The position numbers and the translations under genes were made by a program. 64,000 nucleotides of DNA, taken from assembly GCF_004099695.1 (NCBI RefSeq), contig NZ_SCHL01000005.1:1-64000 (forward strand), written 5' to 3'. Positions 63,558 through 64,000 of this stretch are shown here, in pieces. The notes beneath the pieces were generated by a model. The model was not told the DNA's origin, did no database searches, and worked only from the letters and a program-made list of their open reading frames with translations. This stretch comes from Methanosarcina sp. MSH10X1. GTDB taxonomy: Archaea > Halobacteriota > Methanosarcinia > Methanosarcinales > Methanosarcinaceae. Numbering within the stretch: the first letter of the stretch is position 1; every line of letters begins with the position of its first letter.

Positions 63558-64000
63558 CTACATCCTTTTCTTTAATACAACATACAAAAACATTAATTCA
63601 GCGGCAGCAAAGGCTGCTTCAAACCCCGGGGAGCTTTCTTCTTTTTCCATGTTTGAAGCAGGAGTTCCCTGTTTTACCTCTTCAGGGACCTTTTCCCTAT
63701 CAGATATTTTCTCCTCGTTCAGGGCCTGGTTTTCTCTTATTCTGGCTGGAGAAATTTCAACCGATTGAATTTTCTCTTCAGTGCTCGAAATTGCAAAAGG
63801 AGAAAAACCCGGAGTTTCTGCGGTAAAATAGAAGTAATTTTCATTTTCTCCAGTGAGAGCTGCAGGCAGTGGTCTCCATGAGTCTTTACTGTACCGGTAC
63901 AGGGTTACGGTATTTTCGCTCACTCCCTGTTCGGTAATCCAGTCCCTGCTCACTCTGAAATTTATAACAGCATTTTCAAGGTTTTCCGGGCTTGAAAAAC
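63558..64000 (-). CDS. PGF-pre-PGF / PGF-CTERM surface protein (C-terminal part)
   Basis: The frame is open to the window edge on the minus strand, so the N-terminus lies beyond 64000. The visible 147 residues start SSPENLENAVINFRVSRDWI and continue with VTLYRYSKDSWRPL, ETPGFSPFAIS, typical of the PGF-pre-PGF domain found before archaeal sorting signals. A Glu/Lys-rich spacer follows, then SSPGFEAAFAAAELMFLYVV and a KKRM end, a classic PGF-CTERM signal for archaeosortase A. The mature protein should be lipid-anchored at the cell surface after cleavage. Confidence 0.88.
   Translation of the reverse strand, partial: FSSPENLENAVINFRVSRDWITEQGVSENTVTLYRYSKDSWRPLPAALTGENENYFYFTAETPGFSPFAISSTEEKIQSVEISPARIRENQALNEEKISDREKVPEEVKQGTPASNMEKEESSPGFEAAFAAAELMFLYVVLKKRM

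Overview
The window looks like a Methanosarcina chromosome, probably M. mazei or a close relative. The reasons are paralogous surface proteins in tandem array, an archaeal Mre11-Rad50 pair, AglB, PGF-CTERM sorting signals, hairpin-rich intergenic repeats, and a 37-bp CRISPR repeat that I recall from M. mazei. Species assignment is inference.

Layout. (1) 1-5.6 kb: three tandem units of a large uncharacterised protein followed by a small secreted, membrane-anchored protein of the sarcinarray type. Later large copies lack their 5' ends. (2) 5.8-7.5 kb: a small hypothetical gene, an AT-rich HNH nuclease gene and a gene-free stretch. (3) 7.5-14.1 kb: mre11-rad50, then a PD-(D/E)XK nuclease-like gene of the TPD/CDIN1 family enclosed by long inverted repeats with perfect 26-bp ends. 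(4) 14.1-20.5 kb: housekeeping genes, mostly on the minus strand (prs, moaC, NAD(P)HX repair), and a TrkA-N/DHH phosphodiesterase. (5) 20.9-42.6 kb: a surface-glycan cluster with AglB, an ABC-2 polysaccharide exporter whose ATPase has a Wzt-like tail, a coiled-coil methyltransferase resembling a chain-capping ruler, five GT4 and two GT2 glycosyltransferases, a PMT-like membrane glycosyltransferase, a flippase-like protein and a DUF1796 protein. Four of these proteins carry what reads as one shared beta-sandwich module of about 110-130 residues. (6) 43-46.4 kb: wrbA, a 54-residue zinc-finger gene and a GH15-type glucoamylase that seems to start at ATT. (7) 46.4-59.8 kb: csa3, a complete type I-B cas operon (cas8b-cas7-cas5-cas3-cas6-cas1-cas2-cas4) and an array of 50 repeats plus one degenerate terminal repeat. 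(8) 60-64 kb: a GNAT acetyltransferase, an M20 amidohydrolase, a nucleotidyltransferase-fold protein and the end of a PGF-pre-PGF surface protein.

How the parts fit. The glycan cluster could assemble lipid-linked glycans (GT2, GT4 and PMT-like enzymes), move some of them by ABC export with length or capping control, and transfer others to protein through AglB. The CRISPR region is a self-contained expression, processing and adaptation unit with its own CARF regulator. Many intergenic gaps hold unrelated short tandem repeats (units of 14, 17, 22, 26, 28 and 35 bp). Similar slippage inside genes has made repetitive tracts in Mre11, Cas7 and the PMT-like protein.

All coordinates, repeat counts and family calls were read by eye. 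No alignment, profile or structure search was run.
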